64,000 nucleotides of DNA from Pseudomonas sp. M47T1 (lineage in GTDB: Bacteria; Pseudomonadota; Gammaproteobacteria; Pseudomonadales; Pseudomonadaceae): NCBI RefSeq assembly GCF_000263855.1, contig NZ_AJWX01000027.1, positions 1 through 64,000 on the forward strand. The letters run 5' to 3'. Of this stretch, positions 43,031-51,631 are shown piece after piece (position 1 is the first letter of the stretch; each line of letters starts with the position of its first letter). The position numbers and the translations under genes are program-made. The notes under the pieces were generated by a model. It worked only from the letters and a program-made list of their open reading frames with translations, ran no database searches and was not told where the DNA came from.

Positions 43031-43074
43031 CACGCTTCGTAGCCGCAGCCTGGCGGCCGCGGCTACGAAGCGTG
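43031..43074. repeat. Extragenic palindrome, class 2, with 16-bp perfect stem
   Basis: CACGCTTCGTAGCCGC and GCGGCTACGAAGCGTG are perfectly complementary around the class-2 core AGCCTGGCGGCC. A short T-run follows on the plus strand. It separates mgsC from amtB. Confidence 0.8.
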
Positions 43075-43088
43075 CGTTTTAAGCCAGA

Positions 43089-44411
43089 TCAATAACCGCT
43101 GCCCGGAATCCAGCGGGTACCCGCCAACGGCACCCGTGCCATGGCGGCCGCTTCCACGGTCAGCGCCACCAGGTCCTCAGGGTCGAGGTTGCGCAGGTGC
43201 GACTTACCGCAGGCACGGGCCATGGTCTGGGCTTCCAGCACCAGCACGCGCAGGTAGTTGGCCAGGCGGCGGCCGCCTTCCACTGGGTCCAGGCGCTTGG
43301 ACAGCTCTGGGTCCTGGGTAGTGATGCCCGCCGGGTCACGGCCGTTTTGCCAGTCATCGTAGAAACCGGCTGCCGAGCCAAGCTTTTTCAGTTCCTCATC
43401 CAGGCGCGGGTGGTTGTCGCCCAGCGCGATCAGGGCCGCCGTGCCGATGGCAACGGCGTCCGCGCCCAGCGCCATGGCCTTGGCCACGTCAGCGCCGTTA
43501 CGGATGCCTCCGGACACAATTAGCTGAACCTTGCGGTGCATGCCCATTTCCTGCAGTGCCTGAACGGCTTGAGGAATGGCCGGCAGGATCGGGATGCCCA
43601 CGTGCTCGATGAACACTTCCTGGGTAGCCGCAGTGCCGCCCTGCATGCCGTCGAGCACGATCACGTCGGCGCCTGCCTTCACGGCCAGCTTCACATCGTA
43701 GTAAGGCCGGCTGGCGCCGATCTTCACGTAGATGGGTTTTTCCCAATCGGTGATTTCGCGGATCTCGGCAATCTTGATGGCCAAGTCATCCGGGCCAGTC
43801 CAGTCCGGGTGGCGGCAGGCCGAGCGCTGGTCAACGCCGATGGGCAGCGTGCGCATGCCCGCCACACGTTCGGTGACCTTCATACCCAGTAACATGCCAC
43901 CGCCGCCCGGCTTGGCGCCCTGGCCGAGCACGATTTCGATGGCGTCGGCCTTGCGCAGGTCGTCGGGGTTCATGCCGTAGCGCGACGGCAGGTACTGATA
44001 CACCAGGTGCTGGGACTGGCCGCGCTCTTCGGGGGTCATGCCGCCGTCACCGGTGGTGGTGCTGGTGCCGGCGATGGTGGCGCCACGGCCCAGGGCTTCC
44101 TTGGCATTGGCCGACAGCGCGCCGAAGCTCATGCCGGCGATCGTCACCGGGATCTTCAGATGGATGGGCTTCTTGGCGAAGCGGTTGCCCAGGATCACGT
44201 CGGTACCGCATTTCTCGCGGTAGCCTTCCAGCGGGTAGCGCGACACGCTGGCGCCCAGCAGCAACAGGTCATCGAAATGCGGAACCTTGCGCTTGGTGCC
44301 GCCGCCACGAATGTCGTAGATGCCGGTTTCGGCGGCGCGCTGGATTTCCTGGATGGTCAGGCGGTCGAAGGTGGCGGACTCGCGCAGCACCGGAGGGTTC
44401 TTCTCGCTCAT
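43089..44411 (-). CDS. mgsC: N-methylglutamate synthase subunit C / FMN-binding glutamate synthase family protein (GlxD)
   Basis: A 440-residue FMN-dependent TIM-barrel protein homologous to the synthase domain of glutamate synthase: PVTIAGMSFGALSANAKEALGRGA, GQGAKPGGGGMLLG, YVKIGASRPYYDVKLAVKAGADVIVLDGMQGGT. In the N-methylglutamate pathway it uses gamma-glutamylmethylamide and 2-oxoglutarate to make N-methylglutamate and glutamate, together with the two genes upstream. It starts 11 bases after mgsB. The same family is called GlxD in rhizobia; the complete pathway around it favours the Mgs role. Confidence 0.87.
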   Translation of the reverse strand: MSEKNPPVLRESATFDRLTIQEIQRAAETGIYDIRGGGTKRKVPHFDDLLLLGASVSRYPLEGYREKCGTDVILGNRFAKKPIHLKIPVTIAGMSFGALSANAKEALGRGATIAGTSTTTGDGGMTPEERGQSQHLVYQYLPSRYGMNPDDLRKADAIEIVLGQGAKPGGGGMLLGMKVTERVAGMRTLPIGVDQRSACRHPDWTGPDDLAIKIAEIREITDWEKPIYVKIGASRPYYDVKLAVKAGADVIVLDGMQGGTAATQEVFIEHVGIPILPAIPQAVQALQEMGMHRKVQLIVSGGIRNGADVAKAMALGADAVAIGTAALIALGDNHPRLDEELKKLGSAAGFYDDWQNGRDPAGITTQDPELSKRLDPVEGGRRLANYLRVLVLEAQTMARACGKSHLRNLDPEDLVALTVEAAAMARVPLAGTRWIPGSGY

Positions 44412-44422
44412 ATCAATGCTCC

Positions 44423-45106
44423 TCAGTACGCGGACGCGTTATCGACTTTGAAGTTGTACAACTGGCGGGCCGAGCCATAACGCTTGAAGTCCGCCGCCTG
44501 ATGGGCAAAGCCTGCGCGGTTGAGCAGTTCCTGCAATTCTTCCAGGTGCTCGGCGCGCATCTCTTTTTCCACGCAATCGGAGCCTAGCGACTCGACCTTG
44601 CCCTTCACGTAGATGTGGGTTTCGTACAGCGAGTCGCCCAGTGCATCGCCGGCATCGCCGCAGACCACCAAGCGCCCGGCCTGGCCCATGAAGCAGCTCA
44701 TGTGGCCAATGCTGCCACCCACGACAATGTCGATGCCCTTCATGGAAATGCCGCAACGGGCGCCGGCGTCACCTTCGATCACCAGCAAGCCGCCGTGCGC
44801 CGTAGCACCGGCCGCCTGCGAAGCGCTGCCCTTGACCCGCACGTAGCCACTCATCATGTTCTCGGCGCAACCGACGCCGACGTTGCCGTGCACGGTGATC
44901 GAGGCCTTCTGGTTCATGCCCGCGCAGTAGTAGCCGGCGTGGCCCTGGATATCGATGGAAACCGCTTCGTTCACGCCCACGGCGAGGTTGTGCTTGCCGT
45001 TGGAGTGGGTCACTACCCATTCGCGGTCTTCAACGTTGTTCACTTGATCGTGCAGCGCCTGGTTGAGGTCGCGCACACTGGCAGTGGAAAGATCGATGGT
45101 TTTCAT
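44423..45106 (-). CDS. mgsB: N-methylglutamate synthase subunit B / GXGXG-domain protein (GlxC)
   Basis: A 227-residue protein built on the right-handed beta-helix of the glutamate synthase C-terminal (GXGXG) domain: GHAGYYCAGMNQKASITVHGNVGVGCAENM, GDAGARCGISMKGIDIVVGGSIGHM, GDAGDALGDS. It provides the structural helix that in GltB couples the two active sites. It is between mgsA and mgsC with gaps of 11 bases each. Confidence 0.87.
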   Translation of the reverse strand: MKTIDLSTASVRDLNQALHDQVNNVEDREWVVTHSNGKHNLAVGVNEAVSIDIQGHAGYYCAGMNQKASITVHGNVGVGCAENMMSGYVRVKGSASQAAGATAHGGLLVIEGDAGARCGISMKGIDIVVGGSIGHMSCFMGQAGRLVVCGDAGDALGDSLYETHIYVKGKVESLGSDCVEKEMRAEHLEELQELLNRAGFAHQAADFKRYGSARQLYNFKVDNASAY

Positions 45107-45117
45107 GTGCGTGCTCC

Positions 45118-46023
45118 TTAGGCCGACTCGCGTTCCCAGACGTAAAGGGTGGCCGGTGCCGGCTCCCAGATTTTGGCGTTCTCGATGCCCGGCAGGCTCG
45201 ACAATGCCTGGTATTCCGAGGCCATGGCCACGTAGTCGTCGGTTTCGGCAAGGATCGCCGGCTTGCAGGCAATCGGGTCGCGGATCACCGCGAAGCCGTT
45301 GCGGGTGCCGATGGCGAAGGTGTAGAAGCCGTCTAGATTCTCCAGCGAGTTATCCAGGGCCTCTTTCAGCGAGTCGCCCTGTTGCAGGCGCCAGGTCAGG
45401 TAACCGGCGGCCACTTCGGTGTCGTTGTCGGTCTCGAACGTGATGCCTTCGCGCTTGAGTTCCTGGCGCAGACGGAAGTGGTTGGACAGCGAGCCGTTGT
45501 GCACCAGGCACAGGTCGGCGCCGGTGGAAAACGGGTGGCTGCCTTCCATGGTCACCGCGCTTTCGGTGGCCATGCGGGTGTGGCCGATGATGTGGCTGCC
45601 TTTCATGCCGGCCAGGCCGAAGCGCTGGGAAATTTCCCGTGGCAGGCCCATGCCCTTGAGAATCTCGATGCTCTGCCCAGCGCTCATGATGCGCAGGTCG
45701 GGGGCCAGTTCGGCCAGGGCAGCGCGCACGCTGGCCTCATCGGTGTTGATCTTCAGCACCGCGGCCGTGGCGTTCTGGAACCAGTCCAGCGAACAACCCA
45801 ACTGCCCTTCAAGGGCGCTCATCAGTGCGTGAAAATCGAAACCTTCGGTGGTGCTTTGCAAGGTCAGCTTGACCCAGCCATCAGCCACTTCGTCACCGTA
45901 GATGGCAAAGCCTGCGCTGTCGGGGCCGCGGTCGGTCATGGCCTCCAGCATCGGTTCGAACAGCTTGCCCAGCTGGGCTTCAAGCTGCGGGTTCTTCAAG
46001 TACAGCCCCACAATTCCACACAT
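45118..46023 (-). CDS. mgsA: N-methylglutamate synthase subunit A / class II glutamine amidotransferase-like (GlxB)
   Basis: A 301-residue N-terminal-nucleophile amidotransferase beginning MCGIVGLYL, with Cys2 as catalytic nucleophile. Other family points are RGPDSAGFAIYG, HTRMATESAVTMEGSHPF and CLVHNGSLSNH. In N-methylglutamate synthase it releases methylamine from gamma-glutamylmethylamide and passes it to the synthase subunit. GAGG precedes the start, which is certain because the Cys must be second. It lies 112 bases after the synthetase gene. Confidence 0.88.
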   Translation of the reverse strand: MCGIVGLYLKNPQLEAQLGKLFEPMLEAMTDRGPDSAGFAIYGDEVADGWVKLTLQSTTEGFDFHALMSALEGQLGCSLDWFQNATAAVLKINTDEASVRAALAELAPDLRIMSAGQSIEILKGMGLPREISQRFGLAGMKGSHIIGHTRMATESAVTMEGSHPFSTGADLCLVHNGSLSNHFRLRQELKREGITFETDNDTEVAAGYLTWRLQQGDSLKEALDNSLENLDGFYTFAIGTRNGFAVIRDPIACKPAILAETDDYVAMASEYQALSSLPGIENAKIWEPAPATLYVWERESA

Positions 46024-46135
46024 AACGGCCTCACTTTGTTCGGAGCGGTTAGCTGCAAGCTTTAAGCTGCAAGCGGTCCGCGAAGCATTCAGAAGGTTTG
46101 CACTAGCTGCTTTCTCTTGCAGCTCAACGCTGAGT

Positions 46136-47470
46136 TCAAAAGAACTCCGTGTAGCGCTGGATCTCCCAGTCGGAGACATGCCGGCTGTATTCCACCCACT
46201 CCATGCGCTTGAGCTTGATGAACTCGCCGACGATTTCCTTGCCCAGCACTTCGCTGAACAGCGGGTCGGCTTCCAGCGCATCGCAGGCTTCCTTGAGCGA
46301 TTGCGGCAGGGTCTTGATGCCGCGGGCGGCAATTTCTTCCAGGCTCAGCTTGTAGAGGTTTTCGTTGCACACCTGCTCGGGCATCAGTTGACGGTCGATA
46401 CCGTCCAGCCCGGCGGCGATGATCGCGGCGCTGACCAGGTAAGGGTTGCAGCCGGCATCCGGCAGGCGGAACTCCAGGCGGCCGTAGGGCACGCGGACCA
46501 TGGCCGAGCGGTTGTTGGAACCGAACGCAATGAAGGCTGGCGCCCAGGTGGCGCCGGACAGCGAGTTGCCGACCACCAGGCGCTTGTACGAGTTGACCGT
46601 GGGCGCCGCGAAGGCGCACAGGGCCGGGCCGTGGGCCAACAGGCCGGCGGCGAAGTGATAGGCCATTTTCGACAGGCCCATGCCGCTGGGGTCGCTGGCG
46701 TCATGGAACAGGTTCTTGCTGTCGGCGCTGGCGATCGACAGGTGAAAGTGCATGCCATTGCCGGCGCGCTTGGGGTCGGGCTTGGGCATGAACGAGCAGA
46801 TCATGCCCAAATCATTGGCGATCTCGCCGGCGGCCATGCGGAAGAAGGTGAAGCGGTCTGCCGAGGTCATGGCGTCGCTGTAGGTGTAGTTGATCTCGAA
46901 CTGGCCGTTGGCGTCTTCGTGATCGATCTGGTAGATCTCGAAGTCGACCTTCTGCAGGGCTTCGGTCAGGCGCTCCAGGAACTCGCGGGAACGGGACAGG
47001 CCTTTATAGTCGTAGCAAGGCTTGTCGAGGTTGTCGCTGGCGTCCACCAGTTGCAGCTTGCCGGCCACATCGCGGCGCATCAGGTTGAATTCAGGCTCCA
47101 GGCCCGTGTTCAGGGTCCAGCCTTTGTCGGCCAGGCGCTGCACCTGTTGCTGCAATACGTAGCGGCTGTCATAAGGGTGGGGCTTGCCGTCCACGTGACC
47201 GATGCACACCACGCGGCCGTAGCCTGGCTGCCACGGCACCGGTGTCAGGGTGGACAGGTCGCCGCGGGCCATGAAGTCCGGGCCGTGGGGCTCCATGCCC
47301 ATGCCGCAGATGGCAAAGCCGGCGAAACCCGCGCCTTCCTCGGCCACGGTCTTGAGGCCACACACCGGCACCGATTTGGTCTTGGCGGCACCGTGGATAT
47401 CGACGAACTGCGCCAGCACGTACTTGATCCCGTGCTGTTCGATAATGCGCTGGGTTTCTTCTGGCAACAT
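46136..47470 (-). CDS. glnT: Type III glutamate-ammonia ligase / gamma-glutamylmethylamide synthetase (GlnT/GmaS)
   Basis: A 444-residue glutamine synthetase homologue of the short type III class. The active-site stretches are TGLEPEFNLM, YQIDHEDANGQFEINYTYSDAM, AGNGMHFHLS, NSYKRLVVGNSLSGATWAPAF and RLEFRLPDAGCNPYL. Sequence alone does not separate ammonia from methylamine use, but mgsABC, mgdABCD, purU and folD around it strongly favour gamma-glutamylmethylamide synthetase (GmaS), the entry step of the N-methylglutamate pathway. It heads the leftward operon. A sigma-54-type site lies about 75 bases upstream. Confidence 0.88.
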   Translation of the reverse strand: MLPEETQRIIEQHGIKYVLAQFVDIHGAAKTKSVPVCGLKTVAEEGAGFAGFAICGMGMEPHGPDFMARGDLSTLTPVPWQPGYGRVVCIGHVDGKPHPYDSRYVLQQQVQRLADKGWTLNTGLEPEFNLMRRDVAGKLQLVDASDNLDKPCYDYKGLSRSREFLERLTEALQKVDFEIYQIDHEDANGQFEINYTYSDAMTSADRFTFFRMAAGEIANDLGMICSFMPKPDPKRAGNGMHFHLSIASADSKNLFHDASDPSGMGLSKMAYHFAAGLLAHGPALCAFAAPTVNSYKRLVVGNSLSGATWAPAFIAFGSNNRSAMVRVPYGRLEFRLPDAGCNPYLVSAAIIAAGLDGIDRQLMPEQVCNENLYKLSLEEIAARGIKTLPQSLKEACDALEADPLFSEVLGKEIVGEFIKLKRMEWVEYSRHVSDWEIQRYTEFF

Positions 47471-47542
47471 GTGCTCTTCACTCCTCGCGACTGGCTAGCT
47501 GATCGTTTATTCCGCTAAAGAAACTTACTTTCCCTATGAGAA

Positions 47543-47558
47543 TGCAAGCCGCTTGCCA
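47543..47558 (-). promoter_or_regulatory. Candidate sigma-54 promoter of glnT/gmaS
   Basis: On the minus strand TGGCAAGCGGCTTGCA has GG and GC spaced by exactly ten bases, matching the -24/-12 rule (TGGCAC-N5-TTGC). This would link the operon to nitrogen control. The element is also nearly palindromic, so it may be coincidental. Confidence 0.5.
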
Positions 47559-47594
47559 GATTTGCCCGCGCAGAAGATTTGTTGCCAGGGGACG

Positions 47595-47630
47595 CTTTTT
47601 TAACTGTCTATATGGGAATATAGTTTTCCC
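47595..47630 (-). promoter_or_regulatory. Conserved block and operator-like palindrome upstream of glnT/gmaS
   Basis: Reading towards glnT, GGGAAAACTATATTCCC is followed five bases later by GACAGTTAAAAAAG. The same 14-base block and a GGAATA/TATTCC palindrome occur before purU, so both operons probably share a regulator, most simply the XRE-cupin protein encoded between them. Confidence 0.55.
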
Positions 47631-47728
47631 ACGGGGAATACCACCAAACGCCGAACGGCGGAGGCCCCGAGATTTGCACTTTCATGGTGCGAAACTAATA
47701 TTAATGTACAGAAACCGTGCAGGCCCTT

Positions 47729-48334
47729 ATGAACATGCCCATCGACCCCCAACCCCGGCTCAAGCTTGAGCAGTACCTGGGAATGCAGATCAAGCGCCAG
47801 CGCCAGGCACAGGAACTCAAGCTGGCCGACGTGGCCCGTATTGCCGGCATCAGCCAGGGCATGCTGAGCAAGATCGAGAACGCCCAGGTGTCCACCAGCC
47901 TCGACACCCTCAGCCGCCTGTGCGACGTGCTGGGCATGCCCATGTCCAAGCTGTTCAGCCAGTACGACCAGCAGGGCAGCAGCGCCTTGCTGGTGAAGGC
48001 CGATGAAGGCCTGGAGGTGGTGCGCCGCGGCACCGAGAAGGGCCACACTTATCATCTGCTGAACCACACCCGCGGGCCGAAGAAGAGTTTCGAGGCCTAC
48101 ATGGTAAGCATGGACGACGCCAGCGAGGAGTTCCCGACCTTCTCCCACCCGGGCACCGAGTTTCTGCATTTGCTGGAAGGCGAGCTGATCTACCGCCACG
48201 GCAACCAGCTGTACCGCATGGAGGCCGGCGACAGTCTGACCTTCGACGGCGAGATCCCCCATGGGCCGGAGCAGTTGGTGCAGGTGCCGATCAAGCTGTT
48301 GTCGATCATGAATTACGGCACGGAAAGCCAGTGA
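47729..48334 (+). CDS. XRE-family regulator with C-terminal cupin domain
   Basis: A 201-residue protein with an N-terminal helix-turn-helix (about residues 20-70: LKLADVARIAGISQGMLSKIENAQVSTSLDTLSRLC) and a C-terminal cupin (HPGTEFLHLLEGELIYRHGNQLYRMEAGDSLTFDGEIPHGPEQ). Such regulators sense a small metabolite through the cupin and usually control the adjacent catabolic genes. It lies between the leftward glnT-mgsABC and the rightward purU-folD-mgdABCD operons and probably controls both. The ATG is chosen over an upstream GTG; a second ATG follows two codons on. Confidence 0.87.
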   Translation: MNMPIDPQPRLKLEQYLGMQIKRQRQAQELKLADVARIAGISQGMLSKIENAQVSTSLDTLSRLCDVLGMPMSKLFSQYDQQGSSALLVKADEGLEVVRRGTEKGHTYHLLNHTRGPKKSFEAYMVSMDDASEEFPTFSHPGTEFLHLLEGELIYRHGNQLYRMEAGDSLTFDGEIPHGPEQLVQVPIKLLSIMNYGTESQ

Positions 48335-48361
48335 TCCAGCAAAAATAATTCCTCCCCTACC

Positions 48362-48453
48362 TGTAGCCGCCGCCGAAGCCTGCGCGGGCCCTCTGCCTCA
48401 CTGGAAATCTTCAGCGACCCTGTGGGCCAGCGCAGCCTGGCGGCAGCGGCTAC
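48362..48453. repeat. Extragenic palindrome, class 2
   Basis: TGTAGCCGC and GCGGCTACA are the outer arms; GCCAGCGCAGCCTGGCGGCA is the class-2 core. AAATAATTCCT occurs on both flanks (near 48.34 and 48.47 kb). Confidence 0.75.
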
Positions 48454-48483
48454 ACGGCTGATGCAGCAGTCTAAATAATTCCT

Positions 48484-48562
48484 GACAGTTAAAAAAGTTT
48501 CACTCCCCTCTAGACGCCCTCCCCGCTTTCCCCTATAAAACCACCAAGGAATATTTTATTCC
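48484..48562 (+). promoter_or_regulatory. purU upstream control region
   Basis: GACAGTTAAAAAAG, identical to the block upstream of glnT, is followed by TATAAA and by the perfect palindrome GGAATATTTTATTCC. The palindrome is the likely operator of the XRE-cupin protein. Confidence 0.55.
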
Positions 48563-48594
48563 CCACAGGCAATTTTCTGTGGGACGCTTTTTTT
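48562..48594 (+). terminator. Terminator/attenuator-like hairpin in the purU leader
   Basis: CCCACAG, GCAATTTT, CTGTGGG forms a 7-bp stem, followed after four bases by a T7 run, 45 bases before the purU start. It could attenuate the mgd operon. No known riboswitch consensus was recognised around it. Confidence 0.55.
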
Positions 48595-48638
48595 CGCCCT
48601 GCGATGCGCTGCCGCCACCCTTCCCCCGAGGACAAGCC

Positions 48639-49505
48639 ATGCAACACGAAAAACACCAATTCATTCTCAAGATCAGTTGCCCGGCCACGTCGGGCATCGT
48701 CGCAGCGGTGACCTCGTACCTGGCAGGCAACGCGTGCTACATCGGCGAGATGGCGCAGTTCGACGACGAACTCAGCGGGCGGTTTTTCATGCGGGCGGTG
48801 TTTCGCTTCAACGACGGCCACGCAGGCGACATCGCCCAGCTCAAGGCGGGATTCACTGATGTGGCCGGCCAGTTCGACATGGACTGGGAGCTGCATGACA
48901 ACACCCAGCCCATGCGCGTGCTGCTGATGGTAAGCAAGTTCGACCACTGCCTTACCGACCTGCTGTACCGCTACCACAAGGGCGAGATGGACATGACCAT
49001 CACCGCCATTGTCTCCAACCACCTGGACCTGCGGCCCATGGCCGAGCGCGAGGGCATCCGCTTTATCTACCTGCCGGTGACCAAGGACACCAAGGCCCAG
49101 CAGGAAGCCGAGTTAATGAGAGTGGTGGATGACACCCGCACCGACCTGGTGGTGCTGGCCCGCTACATGCAGATTCTGTCTGATGACCTGTGCCGGCAAT
49201 TGTCCGGCCGGGCCATCAACATCCACCACTCGTTCCTGCCCGGTTTCAAGGGCGCCAAGCCGTACCACCAAGCCTACCAGCGTGGCGTGAAGCTGATCGG
49301 CGCCACCGCCCACTACGTCACCAGCGACCTGGACGAAGGCCCGATCATCGAGCAGGAAGTGCAGCGCGTGGACCACGCCTACCTGCCCGATGACCTGGTG
49401 GCCATCGGCCGCGATACCGAAACCGTGGCGCTGTCCAAGGCGGTGAAATACCACCTGCAGCACCGCGTCTTCCTCAACCAGGACCGCACGGTGATCTTCC
49501 GGTGA
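48639..49505 (+). CDS. purU: Formyltetrahydrofolate deformylase
   Basis: A 288-residue protein with an N-terminal ACT domain (ILKISCPATSGIVAAVTSYLAG) and a formyltransferase-fold domain with LARYMQILSDDLC, NIHHSFLPGFKGAKPYHQAY and ATAHYVTSDLDEGPIIEQ (catalytic Asn/His/Asp set). It hydrolyses 10-formyl-THF to formate and THF. As the first gene of the operon with folD and mgdABCD, its role here is to regenerate THF and release the methyl carbon of methylamine as formate. GAGGA precedes the ATG. Confidence 0.94.
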   Translation: MQHEKHQFILKISCPATSGIVAAVTSYLAGNACYIGEMAQFDDELSGRFFMRAVFRFNDGHAGDIAQLKAGFTDVAGQFDMDWELHDNTQPMRVLLMVSKFDHCLTDLLYRYHKGEMDMTITAIVSNHLDLRPMAEREGIRFIYLPVTKDTKAQQEAELMRVVDDTRTDLVVLARYMQILSDDLCRQLSGRAINIHHSFLPGFKGAKPYHQAYQRGVKLIGATAHYVTSDLDEGPIIEQEVQRVDHAYLPDDLVAIGRDTETVALSKAVKYHLQHRVFLNQDRTVIFR

Positions 49506-49510
49506 ACAGC

Positions 49511-50398
49511 ATGAAGTTGATTGACGGCAAGGCCGCCGCGGCGAGCGTGCTGCAGCAGGTCAAGGCCGCCGTTGGCCTACTGCAGACCCCGCCGGCACTG
49601 GCGGTGATCCTGGTGGGTGAAGACCCGGCCAGCCACGTGTACGTGCGCAACAAGGTCCTGCGCGCCGAAGAAGCCGGGATCCGCTCGCTGGAATTCCGCC
49701 TGCCTGCCAACACCCCCCAGGCCGACGTACTGGCACTGATTGGCCGCCTGAACGCCGACGCCGAGGTCAACGGCATCCTGCTGCAACTGCCGCTGCCGGC
49801 GCATATAGAAGAAGCACTGGCGCTGCAGGCCATCGACCCGGCCAAGGACGTGGACGGTTTCCACAGTGAAAACGTCGGCGGGTTGAGCCAGGGCCGCGAC
49901 GTGCTCACGCCCTGTACGCCCACCGGCTGCATGCATTTGTTGCACGCCACCCTAGGCGACCTGAGCGGCAAGCACGCCGTGGTGATCGGCCGTTCCAACA
50001 TTGTCGGCAAGCCCATGGCTGCCCTGCTGTTGCAGGCCCACTGCTCGGTCACGGTAGTGCATTCGCGCAGCGTCAATGCCCGCGAGCTGTGCCGCCAGGC
50101 CGACATCGTGGTGGCCGCCGTGGGTCGCCCGCAGATGATCGATGCCAGCTGGCTGAAGCCCGGCTGCGTGGTCATTGACGTGGGCATCAACCGCATTGAA
50201 GAAAACGGCCGCAGCCGCCTGGTGGGGGACGTGGATTTCCATAGCGCCCTGCCCGTGGCCGCCGCCATTACCCCGGTTCCCGGTGGCGTGGGCCCCATGA
50301 CCATCGCCTTCCTGATGAAAAACACCCTGACCGCTGCGGTGCAGCAGGCCAAGACCCAACGCAGCCTGTCGGAGGCCCCATGCCTTTCAATCTGTTGA
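49511..50398 (+). CDS. folD: Methylenetetrahydrofolate dehydrogenase/cyclohydrolase
   Basis: A 295-residue FolD with the family's conserved features: DPASHVYVRNKVLRAEEAGI (catalytic Lys), GILLQLPLPAHI, DVDGFH, and GRSNIVGKPMAALLL in the Rossmann domain, ending with PVPGGVGPMTIAFLMKNT. It oxidises methylene-THF to 10-formyl-THF, which feeds PurU. The ATG giving MKLIDGKAA matches the family; a GTG nine bases earlier overlaps the purU stop. Its 3' end overlaps mgdA by 19 bases. It is probably a pathway-dedicated paralogue, as Pseudomonas carries other folD copies. Confidence 0.94.
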   Translation: MKLIDGKAAAASVLQQVKAAVGLLQTPPALAVILVGEDPASHVYVRNKVLRAEEAGIRSLEFRLPANTPQADVLALIGRLNADAEVNGILLQLPLPAHIEEALALQAIDPAKDVDGFHSENVGGLSQGRDVLTPCTPTGCMHLLHATLGDLSGKHAVVIGRSNIVGKPMAALLLQAHCSVTVVHSRSVNARELCRQADIVVAAVGRPQMIDASWLKPGCVVIDVGINRIEENGRSRLVGDVDFHSALPVAAAITPVPGGVGPMTIAFLMKNTLTAAVQQAKTQRSLSEAPCLSIC

Positions 50399-51621
50399 AA
50401 TACGGGCTCAGCTCGGAGTACCCGGTTGAAGTCGACCTGCCCGCGCCCAAGGAGCTCAAATCCAGCTACGACGTGGTGATCATCGGCGGTGGCGGGCATG
50501 GCCTTGCTACTGCGTATTACCTGGCCAAGTACCACGGCATCACCAACATCGCCGTGCTGGAAAAATCCTACCTGGGTGGCGGCAACACCGCGCGCAACAC
50601 GGCGGTGATTCGCTCCAACTACCTGACCAGCGAAGGGGTGAAGTTCTACGCAGAATCGGTGCGCATGTTCGAAGGCCTGTCCAACGAGTTCGACTTCAAC
50701 ATCATGTACTCGCACCGTGGCCAACTGACCCTGGCCCACACCGACGCCACCGTGCGCTCGTTCCGCCAGCGCGCGGAAGTGAACAAGCACTTCGGCGGCC
50801 GCACGGAGATGATCGACCGCCAGCAGATTCGCGAACTGGTGCCCAGCCTCAACCTCGACCCCGGCCACCTGCCGGTGCTGGCCGGCCTGTGGCACATGGA
50901 TGGCGCCACCGCACGCCACGACGCCGTGGCCTGGGGCTATGCCAAGCAGGCGGCCAAGCGCGGGGTGGAGATTCACCAGCTCACCGAAGTGCAGGAACTG
51001 GTCATCGAGAACGGCGCCATCACGGCGGTGAAAACCAACCGCGGCACCATCAAATGCGGTTGCGCGGTGCAGGCCATTGCCGGGCTCAGTTCGCAGATGA
51101 TGGCCAAGGCCGGCATCCGCTCGCCGATCCAGACCTTCCCGCTGCAAGCCATGGTGACCCAGCCGTTCAAGCCCTTCCTCGACCCGCTGGTGAGTTCCTC
51201 GGCACTGCACTGCTACGTGCAGCAGACCAGCCGTGGCGAGGTGGTGTTCGGCGGCGGGTCCGACCCTTATCCGCTGTTCAACACCCGCTCCACCCTGGAC
51301 CTTAAGGAAAGCCTGCTGGCCCACGCCATCGAGATGTTCCCGTTCCTGGCCAACGCCAAGCTGATGCGCCAGTGGGCCGGTATCACCGACATGACCCCGG
51401 ACTACAGCCCGATCATGGGCCTGAGCCCAGTGAAGAATTACTACCTGGACGCCGGCTGGGGTACCTGGGGTTTCAAGGCCACGCCTATCTGCGGCAAGAC
51501 CATGGCCGAACTGGTAGCCAGCGGCGGCAAGGTGCCCGACCTGATCACACCGTTCAGCCTGGCGCGCTTCTCCACCTTCAAGCAGGTCAACGAAATGGGC
51601 GCCACCGCGGCCAGCCACTGA
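50380..51621 (+). CDS. mgdA: N-methylglutamate dehydrogenase subunit A (sarcosine oxidase beta-like flavoprotein)
   Basis: A 413-residue flavoprotein homologous to the beta subunit of heterotetrameric sarcosine oxidase. The FAD motif is DVVIIGGGGHGLATAYYLAKYHG. His180 in ATARHDAVAWG corresponds to the residue that covalently binds FMN in SoxB. It oxidises the N-methyl group of N-methylglutamate. CGGAGG precedes the ATG. Position in an operon with folD, purU and opposite glnT-mgsABC favours N-methylglutamate over sarcosine as substrate. Confidence 0.87.
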   Translation: MPFNLLKYGLSSEYPVEVDLPAPKELKSSYDVVIIGGGGHGLATAYYLAKYHGITNIAVLEKSYLGGGNTARNTAVIRSNYLTSEGVKFYAESVRMFEGLSNEFDFNIMYSHRGQLTLAHTDATVRSFRQRAEVNKHFGGRTEMIDRQQIRELVPSLNLDPGHLPVLAGLWHMDGATARHDAVAWGYAKQAAKRGVEIHQLTEVQELVIENGAITAVKTNRGTIKCGCAVQAIAGLSSQMMAKAGIRSPIQTFPLQAMVTQPFKPFLDPLVSSSALHCYVQQTSRGEVVFGGGSDPYPLFNTRSTLDLKESLLAHAIEMFPFLANAKLMRQWAGITDMTPDYSPIMGLSPVKNYYLDAGWGTWGFKATPICGKTMAELVASGGKVPDLITPFSLARFSTFKQVNEMGATAASH

Positions 51622-51631
51622 GGATCGGACA

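Noticed and set aside
45902..47518. A 538-codon plus-strand frame
   Set aside because: It is the complement of the glnT/gmaS gene and part of mgsA; composition is that of a shadow frame in high-GC DNA.
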